Shown piece by piece: positions 49,855-58,503 of a DNA stretch of 64,000 nt (the stretch's first letter is position 1; every line of letters starts with the position of its first letter). The notes beneath the pieces were generated by a model that saw only the letters and a program-made list of their open reading frames with translations, was not told the origin of the DNA and searched no databases. The DNA is taken from positions 1 through 64,000 of the forward strand of contig JAJXYN010000012.1 of the NCBI GenBank assembly GCA_021780535.1, in the 5' to 3' direction. The position numbers were made by a program, and so were the translations under genes. The DNA comes from a bacterium. Lineage in GTDB: Bacteria; Patescibacteria; ABY1; JAGPKW01.

Positions 49855-50952
49855 ATGAAAGATTTACTTGGTGGTATTCCTGATTATGTTAGTTCTCCTA
49901 TGGAAAAAAAAATAAATTTTGAATTGTTTAGAGATTTACTTTCAGATAAATTTGGTTATGAAAATAATGTTATTTCTAATATTATTTTTAATATTAACCA
50001 CAGTAATGAAAAAATAAAAAAAGAAGCTGAAAATAAAATAAGAAATTTAGACCAAAAAGATTTACCTGAAGTTGCTATTGTGAGTGCTAAAAAATTTTTT
50101 GATAGACTTTCTGTAGTTCAAAAATTTGGAGATAATAAAAATGATCCATTCTATATAACTTTAGAACAAATTGATTCTATTACTGAGTTAAATAATAATT
50201 CTAGAGCTATTTTATTGCAATGTTTAAATATCATTTTAAAAAGACAGCTAAAAAATAATTTTTCTAATTTAAATAAATTTATTGATGATGATTTTAGGAT
50301 TATTGTTGATTATGAAAAATTTGGGGAAGATGGTGTTAAAATAAAGCAAAAAACACAAGAACTTCATGAACAATTTAAAAATGATAAAAAAAATATAACA
50401 AACCCAGAATTATTTGAAATATTTAAAACTTGTGTTTTGAATGAATTTTTAGGAGAGAATAAATATTTAACTTCAAGAAGTTCTTTATCTGACGATTATA
50501 TATCTGGTGTTGATAATGTTATATTTAACACTGATACAAATAAAGTTATGTTTGCTTTTGATGAACTTGTGCAATATGGTGTTGATAGATTAGATGAAAA
50601 AGACGAAATTATAGAAAAAAGAAATAGGTTTGGTGGAGCTTTCCCTATGTTTATCCCAAAAAAAATTAATATAGATGGTGTTGATTATATTGATATTGAA
50701 TATAATAAAATAAAAGAAAAATATCCAATATTTTGTTTATATATTGATAAAGAAGAATTGTTAACTGGAATAAAATTAATAATAAAAAAATATTTATTAG
50801 ATCAACAGGGAGATGATTACTCTTCTCAATTGAAAACCTTAAAAAATGCTTTTATGTTGAAGTTTAGGGAAGAAATTAAAAAACAACAAAAATATATTGC
50901 TGATAAAAATAAATTGGCTGATATTAATGAATTTATAGAATTATTAAATTAA
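49855..50952 (+). CDS. Unknown protein between dnaK and dnaJ (365 aa)
   Basis: Starts MKDLLGGIPDYVSSPMEKKI; helical, charged, soluble, no membrane segment and no Walker or J-type motif. It sits 8 bp before dnaJ and on the same strand, so it is probably co-transcribed with it. I do not recognise a family. Its position suggests a chaperone-related or stress role (inference only). Confidence 0.6.
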   Translation: MKDLLGGIPDYVSSPMEKKINFELFRDLLSDKFGYENNVISNIIFNINHSNEKIKKEAENKIRNLDQKDLPEVAIVSAKKFFDRLSVVQKFGDNKNDPFYITLEQIDSITELNNNSRAILLQCLNIILKRQLKNNFSNLNKFIDDDFRIIVDYEKFGEDGVKIKQKTQELHEQFKNDKKNITNPELFEIFKTCVLNEFLGENKYLTSRSSLSDDYISGVDNVIFNTDTNKVMFAFDELVQYGVDRLDEKDEIIEKRNRFGGAFPMFIPKKINIDGVDYIDIEYNKIKEKYPIFCLYIDKEELLTGIKLIIKKYLLDQQGDDYSSQLKTLKNAFMLKFREEIKKQQKYIADKNKLADINEFIELLN

Positions 50953-50960
50953 ATTAATTT

Positions 50961-52055
50961 ATGAGTAAAGATTATTATAAAATTTTGGGTGTTGAAAAAT
51001 CAGCAACTGATGAAGATATTAAAAAAGCTTTTAGAAAATTAGCACATCAACATCATCCAGATAAAAGTGGTGGTGATGATTCTAAATTTAAAGAAATAAA
51101 TGAAGCTTATCAAACTCTTTCTGATAAAAATAAACGCGCTCAATACGATCAGTTTGGGTCTGGCTTTGAAAATATGGGTGGTTTTGGAGGTGGTCAAAGT
51201 GGGCAAGGTTTCGGAGGTTTTAGTGGTTTTAATGGACAGGGTGGTTTTTCTCAAGATTTTGATTTGGGAGATATATTTGGTGAATTTTTTGGCGGAGGAT
51301 CTAGAAGATCATCTTCATCTTCTAAAACTAGATCAAAAAAGGGTACTGATATAGAAATTTCTTTAGATGTTGATTTTATGGAAGCTGTTTTTGGTACAAC
51401 AAAAGAGATTTCTTTAAAAAGAATAGAAAAATGTAAACATTGTGGTGGGGCCGGTAATGAGCCTGGAACTAAGATTAATACTTGTAGTACTTGTTCTGGA
51501 AGAGGTACTGTTGATAGGATTGTTACAAGTTTTTTTGGTCAAATGAGGACTCAAATTACTTGTGAAAGTTGTGGAGGTAGTGGAAAAATGTTTGAAAAGA
51601 AATGTACTCATTGTGATGGAGATGGAATTGTTACTTCTTCTAGTGATGTAAAGGTAAATGTTCCATCTGGCATAGATAATAATCAAACATTAAGACTTTC
51701 TGATGAAGGAAATGTTGGCCAAAATGGTGGTGGTAATGGTGATCTTTATATAAATATTAGAGTAAAATCTCACAAATTATTTAAAAGAGAAGGGTATGAT
51801 ATTTTAACTAACATAGAAGTTTCTTTTCCTGAAGCTGCTCTTGGTTGTAAGAAAGATATTGAAACAATAAATGGTAAGTTTTCTTTAAAAATTCCATCTG
51901 GAATTCAATCCGGAACTATTATAAAACTTGATGATCAAGGTGTTAAAAAATTAGAAAGTAATAGTCATGGTGATCATTTGGTTACTGTTAAAGTTGTAAC
52001 ACCAAAACATTTGTCTGTTAAAGAGAAAAAAGTTTATGAAGATTTATTAAAATAA
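50961..52055 (+). CDS. dnaJ: Chaperone protein DnaJ
   Basis: 364 residues. J domain with YYKILGVEKSATDEDIKKAF and HPD (QHHPDKSGG), Gly/Phe-rich region, four zinc repeats CKHCGGAG, CSTCSGRG, CESCGGSG and CTHCDGDG, then C-terminal substrate-binding domains. Type I Hsp40. End of the heat-shock cluster. Confidence 0.97.
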   Translation: MSKDYYKILGVEKSATDEDIKKAFRKLAHQHHPDKSGGDDSKFKEINEAYQTLSDKNKRAQYDQFGSGFENMGGFGGGQSGQGFGGFSGFNGQGGFSQDFDLGDIFGEFFGGGSRRSSSSSKTRSKKGTDIEISLDVDFMEAVFGTTKEISLKRIEKCKHCGGAGNEPGTKINTCSTCSGRGTVDRIVTSFFGQMRTQITCESCGGSGKMFEKKCTHCDGDGIVTSSSDVKVNVPSGIDNNQTLRLSDEGNVGQNGGGNGDLYINIRVKSHKLFKREGYDILTNIEVSFPEAALGCKKDIETINGKFSLKIPSGIQSGTIIKLDDQGVKKLESNSHGDHLVTVKVVTPKHLSVKEKKVYEDLLK

Positions 52056-52063
52056 TTTATAAA

Positions 52064-52098
52064 TAAAAAATCTCAGATTAATTTCTGAGATTTTTTAT
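52064..52098. terminator. Bidirectional terminator dnaJ/rplT
   Basis: AAAAAATCTCAGA-TTAAT-TTCTGAGATTTTTTA. Confidence 0.9.
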
Positions 52099-52448
52099 CA
52101 TGCCATCATTTTTTCTGCAACTTTTGCAAATATGACATGATTTTCTTTTGATAATTGAGATAATACTTTTCTATCTAAAAGAGAACCAGATTTTCTTACT
52201 TTATTCATGAATTTAGAATAGCTATAATCAGGGTTTACTATTTTTAATCCATTGTTGATAAGTATATTCCAAAGAGCTTTATTAGTTCTTTTCTTTTCTT
52301 TTCTTCCTTTGAAAGATTGAACTCCAGCGTGTAATATAGCTGTTTTAGCATAAGAAATAAGGTTTTTTCTTCCATATTGGAATCCTTTTACTCTTGCTAA
52401 TATATTCTTTCTTCTTTTTAAATGATGCATTCCTCTTTTAACTCTCAT
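52098..52448 (-). CDS. rplT: 50S ribosomal protein L20
   Basis: 116 residues. MRVKRGMHHLKRRKNILARV, GFQYGRKNLISYAK, RDRRxx region as GRKEKKRTNKALW and the conserved C-terminal LNNGL-like INNGLKIVNPDYSYSKFM. Third gene of infC-rpmI-rplT. Confidence 0.95.
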   Translation of the reverse strand: MRVKRGMHHLKRRKNILARVKGFQYGRKNLISYAKTAILHAGVQSFKGRKEKKRTNKALWNILINNGLKIVNPDYSYSKFMNKVRKSGSLLDRKVLSQLSKENHVIFAKVAEKMMA

Positions 52449-52504
52449 TGCTTTAAAATGTTATTTATTATTTATGAAAACCTATTTTGGTTAAATCTTG
52501 TATT

Positions 52505-52711
52505 TTATTTTTTGATATTTAAATATACTTTTAATGTTTTTGTTGAATCTACATCTTCATTAAAAGATGTATCTCTTCTTTTGTTTCTACTTTCTTTACC
52601 TGTATTTCTACCATTAAAATGACTTTGTCCAGGTTTTCTGCTTTTTACTTTTCCTGTTGGGGTAAGTGTAAATCTTTTAGATAGTTTTTTGTTTGACTTT
52701 AATTTAGGCAT
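52505..52711 (-). CDS. rpmI: 50S ribosomal protein L35
   Basis: 68 residues. MPKLKSNKKLSKRFTLTPTG, then KSRKPGQSHFNGRNTGKESR, typical L35. Starts 4 bp after the infC stop. Confidence 0.94.
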   Translation of the reverse strand: MPKLKSNKKLSKRFTLTPTGKVKSRKPGQSHFNGRNTGKESRNKRRDTSFNEDVDSTKTLKVYLNIKK

Positions 52712-52715
52712 AATA

Positions 52716-53243
52716 TTATTTTTTATATGATATTGTACAACTTAGTTTATTGTTTTTAAACTTTAACGGGTCCTCTATTATAACATTATTTTGGTCTTTG
52801 TCTATATTAAGACTTGTTATAAATCCGTTAATGACATCTTTTGCTATATTTTGATATTGTAATTCTCTTCCTCTTAATTGCATCTCTATTCTGATTTTGT
52901 AACCTTTAGAAAAGAATTTTAATGATTGATTAGCTTTTGTTTCTAGATCATGTTTACCAATATTTGGTGAAAGCTTAATTCCTTTTATAACAACTTTACT
53001 TGTAGCTTTTTGTTGAGCTTTTACTTTTTGTTGTTCTTTGTATCTAAATTGATTAAAATTTAGAATTTTGCAAACAGGTGGGTTAGCAAGAGGTGAAACT
53101 TCTACTAAGTCAAGTTCAACAGCCTCAGCTTTTAATATAGCTTCTCTTGTGGGCATTTCTCCTATATTTACCCCAGTTTCGTCTATTACGATTACTTTTT
53201 GTGCCCTAATTTCTTCATTAATTCTATATCTTTTTGTGCTCAC
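52716..53243 (-). CDS. infC: Translation initiation factor IF-3
   Basis: 175 residues, GTG start. N-domain RINEEIRAQKVIVIDETGVN, linker with NPPVCKILNFNQFRYKEQQK in pieces PPVCKILNF and FRYKEQQ, and C-domain ELQYQNIAKDVI. It separates subunits and checks initiator tRNA. First gene of the infC-rpmI-rplT operon. The GTG rather than a rare AUU start means the classic AUU autoregulation is not evident. Confidence 0.96.
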   Translation of the reverse strand: MSTKRYRINEEIRAQKVIVIDETGVNIGEMPTREAILKAEAVELDLVEVSPLANPPVCKILNFNQFRYKEQQKVKAQQKATSKVVIKGIKLSPNIGKHDLETKANQSLKFFSKGYKIRIEMQLRGRELQYQNIAKDVINGFITSLNIDKDQNNVIIEDPLKFKNNKLSCTISYKK

Positions 53244-53319
53244 TTTTTAATATTAGTATTTAGTAAACTAAATTTATAAAACCCACTCGGGAAAGAAATG
53301 TGTTTTGTTTTGTTTAGTT

Positions 53320-53667
53320 TGGTGGAGATGATGGGAGTTGCACCCATGTCTTAAATTCGCTTATAAAAGATGCAATTAGTTTGTTTTTCTTTTAGAGACA
53401 AACTAGTAGAAAACCTCTATTGTTCTAAGTTTTTATTTTAGAACGGTTTGTTTTGATTTCTTTATAATAAATTATAAAGATACGAAATGCGAAAAAATAT
53501 TGTCAGTAAAAACCTAGTTGGTACTAAGCGTTAACTGTTGCTAATTCTCTAACAGGAGCAAATAAATTTGCTACGAAAGAAGTAGCGTTTGAATATAAGT
53601 TTTTTGCGTTTGAATTTGTCTTTTCTTTTATAAGTATGTTTGAATCTAATCGAAGCTAAACATCCCC
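53320..53667 (-). ncRNA. ssrA: Transfer-messenger RNA
   Basis: 5' end GGGGATGTTTAGCTTCGA pairs with the 3' end CATCTCC followed by ACCA (encoded). T arm GGGTGCAACTCCC is intact. The tag reading frame ends GCA ACA GTT AAC GCT TAG, so the degradation tag ends APVRELATVNA; the most likely resume codon is GCA near nt 61, giving a tag of about 27 residues, longer than the 8-15 usual in many bacteria. It tags stalled nascent chains for proteolysis. smpB, encoding its partner, lies 137 bp upstream on the same strand. Confidence 0.93.
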
Positions 53668-53803
53668 ATACAAAACATAATCCAAAAATGGATTAATCGC
53701 TAGTATTATACAGGATTTTTTTAATTTATGCAAGGGGAAAAGAAGGAAGAAATTTTAAAACAATATATATTTGCATTTTGTTGTTTCAGTTTTAAAATTA
53801 AGT

Positions 53804-54262
53804 TTAGTATTCTCCTAATTTCACTGCTCTTTGAGCTCTTCTTTTTTCTTCTTTTTTCTTCATATCGTCCCTTTTGTCATAGAGTTTTTTACCTCTTGCG
53901 AGAGCTATTTCTACTTTTATTTTTCTTCCATTTAAATATACTTTTAATGGGATTATTGTTAGCCCTTTGTCTCTAACTTTTCCTATTAATTTATTTATTT
54001 CTTTTTTGTTTAATAGTAATTTTCTGGATTGTTCTGGATCATAAAATTGTTGGACATTACTTGCTGGTTTATATTTTGAAATATGAGAATTTAATAGATA
54101 CACTTCTTCATTTCCCATTATTTTTACGTATGAAGATTTTAATGATATTCCGTGAGTTTTTATTGATTTGACTTCTGGACCAGTTAATACAATACCAGCC
54201 TCGTATTTATCGAGTATTTCATAATTGAAATTTGCAGCTGAATTTTCGCAGTAAATTAGCAT
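53804..54262 (-). CDS. smpB: SsrA-binding protein SmpB
   Basis: 152 residues. NSAANFNYEILDKYEAGIVL, TGPEVKSIK, HISKYKPAS, and LTIIPLKVYLNGRKIKVEIAL with ARGKKLYDKRDD, plus the basic tail that enters the mRNA channel. It delivers tmRNA to stalled ribosomes; the tmRNA gene follows directly downstream. Confidence 0.97.
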   Translation of the reverse strand: MLIYCENSAANFNYEILDKYEAGIVLTGPEVKSIKTHGISLKSSYVKIMGNEEVYLLNSHISKYKPASNVQQFYDPEQSRKLLLNKKEINKLIGKVRDKGLTIIPLKVYLNGRKIKVEIALARGKKLYDKRDDMKKKEEKRRAQRAVKLGEY

Positions 54263-54283
54263 AATTGTCTTATTATTACTGTT

Positions 54284-54312
54284 AATTATATAGGTTAAAA
54301 CGTTTATAGTAA
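54284..54312 (-). promoter_or_regulatory. smpB promoter
   Basis: Minus strand TTTACT, 17 bp, TATAAT. Block 54279-54298 is identical over 20 nt to that at the trmD promoter. Confidence 0.6.
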
Positions 54313-54427
54313 AGATACTTTAGTTTTTGGTTTAAGCTTTTGACTTTGATTTGAAATATAAAAGAAATTATTTGGTTGTTAGGATTTAATTTGTGGATAT
54401 CTTTTTATATATTGATTTTGTGCTATG

Positions 54428-54455
54428 TTGCATGTTTTGTATAAAATGTTATAAT
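54428..54455 (+). promoter_or_regulatory. Promoter of the methyltransferase gene
   Basis: TTGCAT, 16 bp, TATAAT; start near 54462, giving a leader of about 160 nt. Confidence 0.6.
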
Positions 54456-54478
54456 ATTGTTATATAGCATTTATTCTA

Positions 54479-54587
54479 CTGCTTATTAGTGAAGAAAGTT
54501 AGAAGAATCCTCCTCCTTTTTTTCTGATGAGTATTCTTAAATTAAGATGAAATCGTTTACGATTAACACTCTTAAGTTAATAAGCGG
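54479..54587 (+). promoter_or_regulatory. Structured 5' leader of the methyltransferase gene
   Basis: CTGCTTATTA (54479-54488) pairs fully with TAATAAGCGG (54578-54587). Inside are AAGAAT/ATTCTT closing a CCTCCTCC-containing loop, GAGT/ACTC, and AATCG-TTTA-CGATT. No known riboswitch consensus was recognised, including SAM classes. The C-rich loop could pair with a Shine-Dalgarno-like sequence. Confidence 0.45.
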
Positions 54588-54623
54588 TGGTATGGATGTT
54601 ATATTTTATTTAAAAATAAAAAC

Positions 54624-55373
54624 ATGAGAAACGATACATCTTGGGGTAATTCTGCTGATTGGTATGATAATCTTCTTAATACTGATAGTGATAGCTACCA
54701 GGCTAAAGTTATTTTACCTAATATTTTAAGACTTCTTGATCTTAAAAAAGATGATTTTATTTTAGATTTGGCTTGTGGCTCTGGCTTTTTTTCTCGTGAA
54801 TTTTATAAATTATCTAGAAATATTACGGGTGTTGATATTTCTAAAGAACTTATTAATATTGCAAAAACTAGTAATGTAGATATTAATTTTTATGTATCTT
54901 CTGCTGATGATCTAAAATTTACTAAAGATAATTCTATTGATAAAGCTGTTTGCATACTTGCTATTCAAAATATAGAAAACGTAAAGGGTGTTTTATCTGA
55001 AATTTATAGAGTTTTAAAAAAAGATGGGAAAATGTTTTTTGTATTGAATCATCCTGCTTTTAGAATCCCAAAGAATAGCTCCTGGATAGAAGATAAAACT
55101 GTTCGTGCTAGAAGAATTGATGAATATATGTCTGAATCTAAAATTAAAATTGAAATGCATCCAGGTGAAAAAAATTCTCCATTTACCATTACTTTTCACA
55201 GACCACTTCAAGTTTATTTTAAGTTGTTTGATAAGGCTGGATTTGTTGTTAAAAGACTTGAAGAATGGAATTCTCATAAGGTTAGCCAAAACGGACCAAG
55301 AAAAGATGCTGAAGATAAAGCTAGAAAAGAATTCCCTATGTTTATGATGATTGAGATAATAAAAGGTAACTAG
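54624..55373 (+). CDS. Class I SAM-dependent methyltransferase
   Basis: 249 residues. Motif I ILDLACGSGFFSREF (about residues 45-59), motif II region ITGVDIS, post-II SADDLKF and KAVCILAIQNI. Resembles the UbiE/Methyltransf_11 group. The substrate cannot be read from sequence. It stands alone behind a structured leader and ends 40 bp before tRNA-Pro. Confidence 0.85.
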   Translation: MRNDTSWGNSADWYDNLLNTDSDSYQAKVILPNILRLLDLKKDDFILDLACGSGFFSREFYKLSRNITGVDISKELINIAKTSNVDINFYVSSADDLKFTKDNSIDKAVCILAIQNIENVKGVLSEIYRVLKKDGKMFFVLNHPAFRIPKNSSWIEDKTVRARRIDEYMSESKIKIEMHPGEKNSPFTITFHRPLQVYFKLFDKAGFVVKRLEEWNSHKVSQNGPRKDAEDKARKEFPMFMMIEIIKGN

Positions 55374-55413
55374 TTGACTTTTTTTATATTTTGTGTTAAT
55401 ATTTTTTGTACAC

Positions 55414-55486
55414 TAGGTGTTAGCCAAGCGGTTATGGCGCCTGCTTTGGGAGCAGGAGATCGTGGGTTCAATTCCCATACACCTAA
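55414..55486 (+). tRNA. tRNA-Pro (anticodon TGG)
   Basis: Acceptor TAGGTGT/ACACCTA, D arm GCCA/TGGC, anticodon arm CCTGC-TTTGGGA-GCAGG giving TGG, T arm around TTCAATT, A73; CCA not encoded. The first pair T1-A72 is unusual for a bacterial tRNA-Pro. Confidence 0.9.
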
Positions 55487-55488
55487 TA

Positions 55489-55519
55489 GGCTTCGAAACT
55501 ATTTCGAAGCTTTTTTATT
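55489..55519 (+). terminator. tRNA-Pro terminator
   Basis: GCTTCGAA-ACTAT-TTCGAAGC followed by six T. Confidence 0.85.
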
Positions 55520-55614
55520 TTGTAAAAAAAGATTGTAAATATATGATAATAGTGTAAAATGAATTGTATGTTTTGTTAATTTTATCAATTTTTTGTGAAT
55601 TTATTTAATGCATT

Positions 55615-55706
55615 AAATTTAACTATAATATTTTTTTTCATGGTGTTCCGTTTAATTAAGATATTAAAGGAACTTACAAATGAATAAAAATATTATAGTT
55701 AAATTT
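55615..55706. repeat. Capped hairpin element, family E (copy 2)
   Basis: Perfect 21-bp inverted repeat (55615-55635 with 55686-55706) around a 50-nt cap starting TTTCATGGTGTTCCG, containing AATTAAGATAT and ending ACAAATGAAT. Inside, TTCAT/ATGAA, GTTCC/GGAAC and TTTAAT/ATTAAA pair. The stem sequence differs from copy 1, while the cap is nearly the same. It lies just upstream of argS. Confidence 0.7.
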
Positions 55707-55737
55707 TAAAATATAAAACGTTATTAAAATTTAAAAA

Positions 55738-57513
55738 ATGAATAAATATAAAATAAAATTAATTGAATTATTAAAAACCGTGAATATTAACGGTGTTAGT
55801 CTTTCCGATATTCCAAACAGTTGGCTAAATCAAAAAATAGAATCAAAAATAGATTTTCTAAATAGAGATGAAAAGTCTTATAATTTTGTTTATGGATTAG
55901 TTGAGGCTCCGAAGGATTTGAAAAATGGAGATTTTTCTTTTCCTTGTTTCTTTTTTGCTATGAAAGGGGTTGATTTGGTAAAAAATCCAAACGAAGCTGC
56001 TAATATAATTTATTCTCAAATTTTAAATAATAATATTTTTGATGTTTCAGTTGCTGGTCCTTTTTTGAATTTTAAAATTAAGGAATCTATTTTAATTGAT
56101 GAATTTTCTAATTATAAAGAAAATTTAGATTTATTAAAAAATATTGGAAATAATAAAAAGATATTAATTGAATATTCGTCTCCAAATACTAATAAATCTC
56201 AACATCTTGGTCATTTAAGAAATAATCTTTTGGGTGTTTCTTTATCTAATATTTTTAGAGATTGCGGTTTTAATGTTGTTACTAGTTGTATTTTTAATGA
56301 TAAAGGAACGGCAATGGCTAAGACTATTTGGGGGTATATGAAATTTGGGAATAACTCTGAGCCGAATGATATAAAATCTGATAAATTTGTTTCTGAATTT
56401 TATGTAAAAGCAAGTCAATATGAAAAAGAACATCCAGAAGTTACTGAAGAAATTAATGAAATAAATAGAAAGTGGGAGAATGGAGATGTAAAAGTTGTGG
56501 CTATGTGGAAAAAGCTTGTTGATTGGGTTTATGAGGGCTATAAAGAAACTTATGAAAAATTAGGTTGTACTTTTGATTATAAATATTATGAAAGTGATAT
56601 TTACAAAAAAGGCAAAGAAATATCTCAAGAAGCATTTAAAAATGGAATTTTGAAGGAAGGTGATAGTGGGGCTATTGTAACAAATTTAGAAAAATATGAT
56701 TTGCCGGATACTATTGTTATTAAATCTGATGGTACTAGCCTTTATATTACTCAAGATATTTATTTAGCAAAATTGAGAAATGAAGAAATTTGTCCAGATA
56801 AAACTATTTATATAGTTGCAAATGAACAAAATCTTCATTTTAAACAATTGTTTGCATTACTTGACCAATTACATATTGGTAAACGTGAAAATTATTTTCA
56901 TTTGAATTATGGATATGTGACTTTGCCTACCGGTAGAATGAAGAGTAGAGAAGGAACTGTTGTTGATGCTGATGATTTGATTGATAGTGTTGTAAAGGAA
57001 GCGCAATTAATTGCGCCTGGACAAAAAAATGTTGCGGAAGAAATAGGTCTTGGTGCTGTTAAATTCCAATTTTTAAAAGTGGATGCTTTTTCTGATTTTG
57101 TTTTTGATCCTATTAAATCTATTGAATTAACAGGAGATACGAGTGTTTATATTCAATATGCTTATGCAAGAATTAACTCAATATTTAATAAATTAAATAT
57201 TGATAGTTTAAAATTTAATAATTTAAAATTTAAAAATATAAAATTAGAGAATGAAGAAATTAATCTTATGAGGGAGATTTTAACTTTTAATGATTCTATG
57301 GAAAAAGTTATTGAAACCTATTCTCCATCTTTTCTTTGTAAAAAATTGTTAGATATTGCAAATGCTTATAATTCTTTTTATCAAAAATGTAGAATTTTGG
57401 ATTTAGAAAATGATGATTTAAAGAATTTTAGACTTGAATTGAGTAGAATAACGTCTGTTTATATTAAATATGGATTAAATTTATTAGGTATTAATATTGT
57501 TGATAAAATGTAA
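55738..57513 (+). CDS. argS: Arginyl-tRNA synthetase
   Basis: 591 residues. Class I HIGH motif in SSPNTNKSQHLGHLRNN, KMSKS equivalent GRMKSREGTVVDADD, and a C-terminal DALR anticodon domain (DTSVYIQYAYARINSI). It charges tRNA-Arg, including the GCG species at 23.4 kb. No Shine-Dalgarno site. First gene of a run that continues to holB after 6 bp. Confidence 0.96.
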   Translation: MNKYKIKLIELLKTVNINGVSLSDIPNSWLNQKIESKIDFLNRDEKSYNFVYGLVEAPKDLKNGDFSFPCFFFAMKGVDLVKNPNEAANIIYSQILNNNIFDVSVAGPFLNFKIKESILIDEFSNYKENLDLLKNIGNNKKILIEYSSPNTNKSQHLGHLRNNLLGVSLSNIFRDCGFNVVTSCIFNDKGTAMAKTIWGYMKFGNNSEPNDIKSDKFVSEFYVKASQYEKEHPEVTEEINEINRKWENGDVKVVAMWKKLVDWVYEGYKETYEKLGCTFDYKYYESDIYKKGKEISQEAFKNGILKEGDSGAIVTNLEKYDLPDTIVIKSDGTSLYITQDIYLAKLRNEEICPDKTIYIVANEQNLHFKQLFALLDQLHIGKRENYFHLNYGYVTLPTGRMKSREGTVVDADDLIDSVVKEAQLIAPGQKNVAEEIGLGAVKFQFLKVDAFSDFVFDPIKSIELTGDTSVYIQYAYARINSIFNKLNIDSLKFNNLKFKNIKLENEEINLMREILTFNDSMEKVIETYSPSFLCKKLLDIANAYNSFYQKCRILDLENDDLKNFRLELSRITSVYIKYGLNLLGINIVDKM

Positions 57514-57519
57514 TTTCAT

Positions 57520-58449
57520 ATGCTTAAAGAATTTGAATTATTAAAAAAAATATCAACTAGTTCTTCTTGCCCACATGCTTTTTTATTTGTGGGACCGACT
57601 GATGTTGGAAAATTTGAAACAGCAATTAACTTTGCTAAATTTTTAAATTGTGAGAATAGAGAAGTAGAGAATTGGAGAAAAATAGGATTAGAAAAGTGCG
57701 ATTGTGAACAATGCATTGCTATAGACAAAGGAATTCATCCAGATTTTTATATTATTGAAAAACAAGAAGATAAAAAAGAAATTGTTGATTCTCAAATTAT
57801 AAATAAAGATAAAAAAGAAGGTATTATTTATAAAATTAATAATAATCCTATATTTGGAAAATATAATATTGTTATTATAAAAAATGCAGAATTAATGAAT
57901 AAGACGGTATCTAACACTATATTAAAAAATTTAGAAGAGCCAAAAAATAATACTATTTTTATTTTAACAACGACAAATAAAAAAAATATTTTAGAAACCA
58001 TAGTTTCAAGATGTATGATTGTAGAATTTTCTTTGTTAAACAAAAAAGAAGCTTATGAATTAATTGAAAATAAAAATAATAAAGAATTGATATTAGATTT
58101 ATCATCATTAAAATATAAAAAAATAAAAGAACTTAATAATATTGATGTTTTTAATAAATATGTTGTAGATATAAAAGATTTTTCAAAAATTTTAAAAGCT
58201 AAAGATTTTGAAAAAATAGCATATATTAATAGAATATTAGAAAATAAAGAAAATTTAAATTATTTTATATATATTTGGGAATTGTTTTTTGATTTTTATT
58301 TATTAAAGAAAAATATAGATTTAATAGGTGATGTTAAACTTTTAAACATAGGAGAAAATATGAAAAAGTTGTATAATATTAAGAATGCAGTAATGGGGAA
58401 TTATATTTTAAAATTGGGGTTGATTAATTTTTTGTTGGAAATGAATTAA
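57520..58449 (+). CDS. holB: DNA polymerase III delta' subunit-like protein
   Basis: 309 residues. AAA+ clamp-loader fold: PHAFLFVGPTDVGKFETA (degenerate P-loop), cysteine zinc site CENREVENW...CDCEQC, NPIFGKYNIVIIKNAELM, LKNLEEPKNNTIFIL, and SRCMIVEFS (SRC). Delta' contains a non-hydrolysing P-loop, in line with the degenerate motif. Operon with argS. Confidence 0.85.
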   Translation: MLKEFELLKKISTSSSCPHAFLFVGPTDVGKFETAINFAKFLNCENREVENWRKIGLEKCDCEQCIAIDKGIHPDFYIIEKQEDKKEIVDSQIINKDKKEGIIYKINNNPIFGKYNIVIIKNAELMNKTVSNTILKNLEEPKNNTIFILTTTNKKNILETIVSRCMIVEFSLLNKKEAYELIENKNNKELILDLSSLKYKKIKELNNIDVFNKYVVDIKDFSKILKAKDFEKIAYINRILENKENLNYFIYIWELFFDFYLLKKNIDLIGDVKLLNIGENMKKLYNIKNAVMGNYILKLGLINFLLEMN

Positions 58450-58503
58450 ATTTAAAAATTAAAAATTTTTAAATTAGAATATTTAATTTTAATTTTTTGT
58501 TAA

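Noticed and set aside
52422..52622. Plus-strand ORF across the rplT-rpmI region
   Set aside because: Antisense to ribosomal protein genes with low-complexity translation; a shadow frame.
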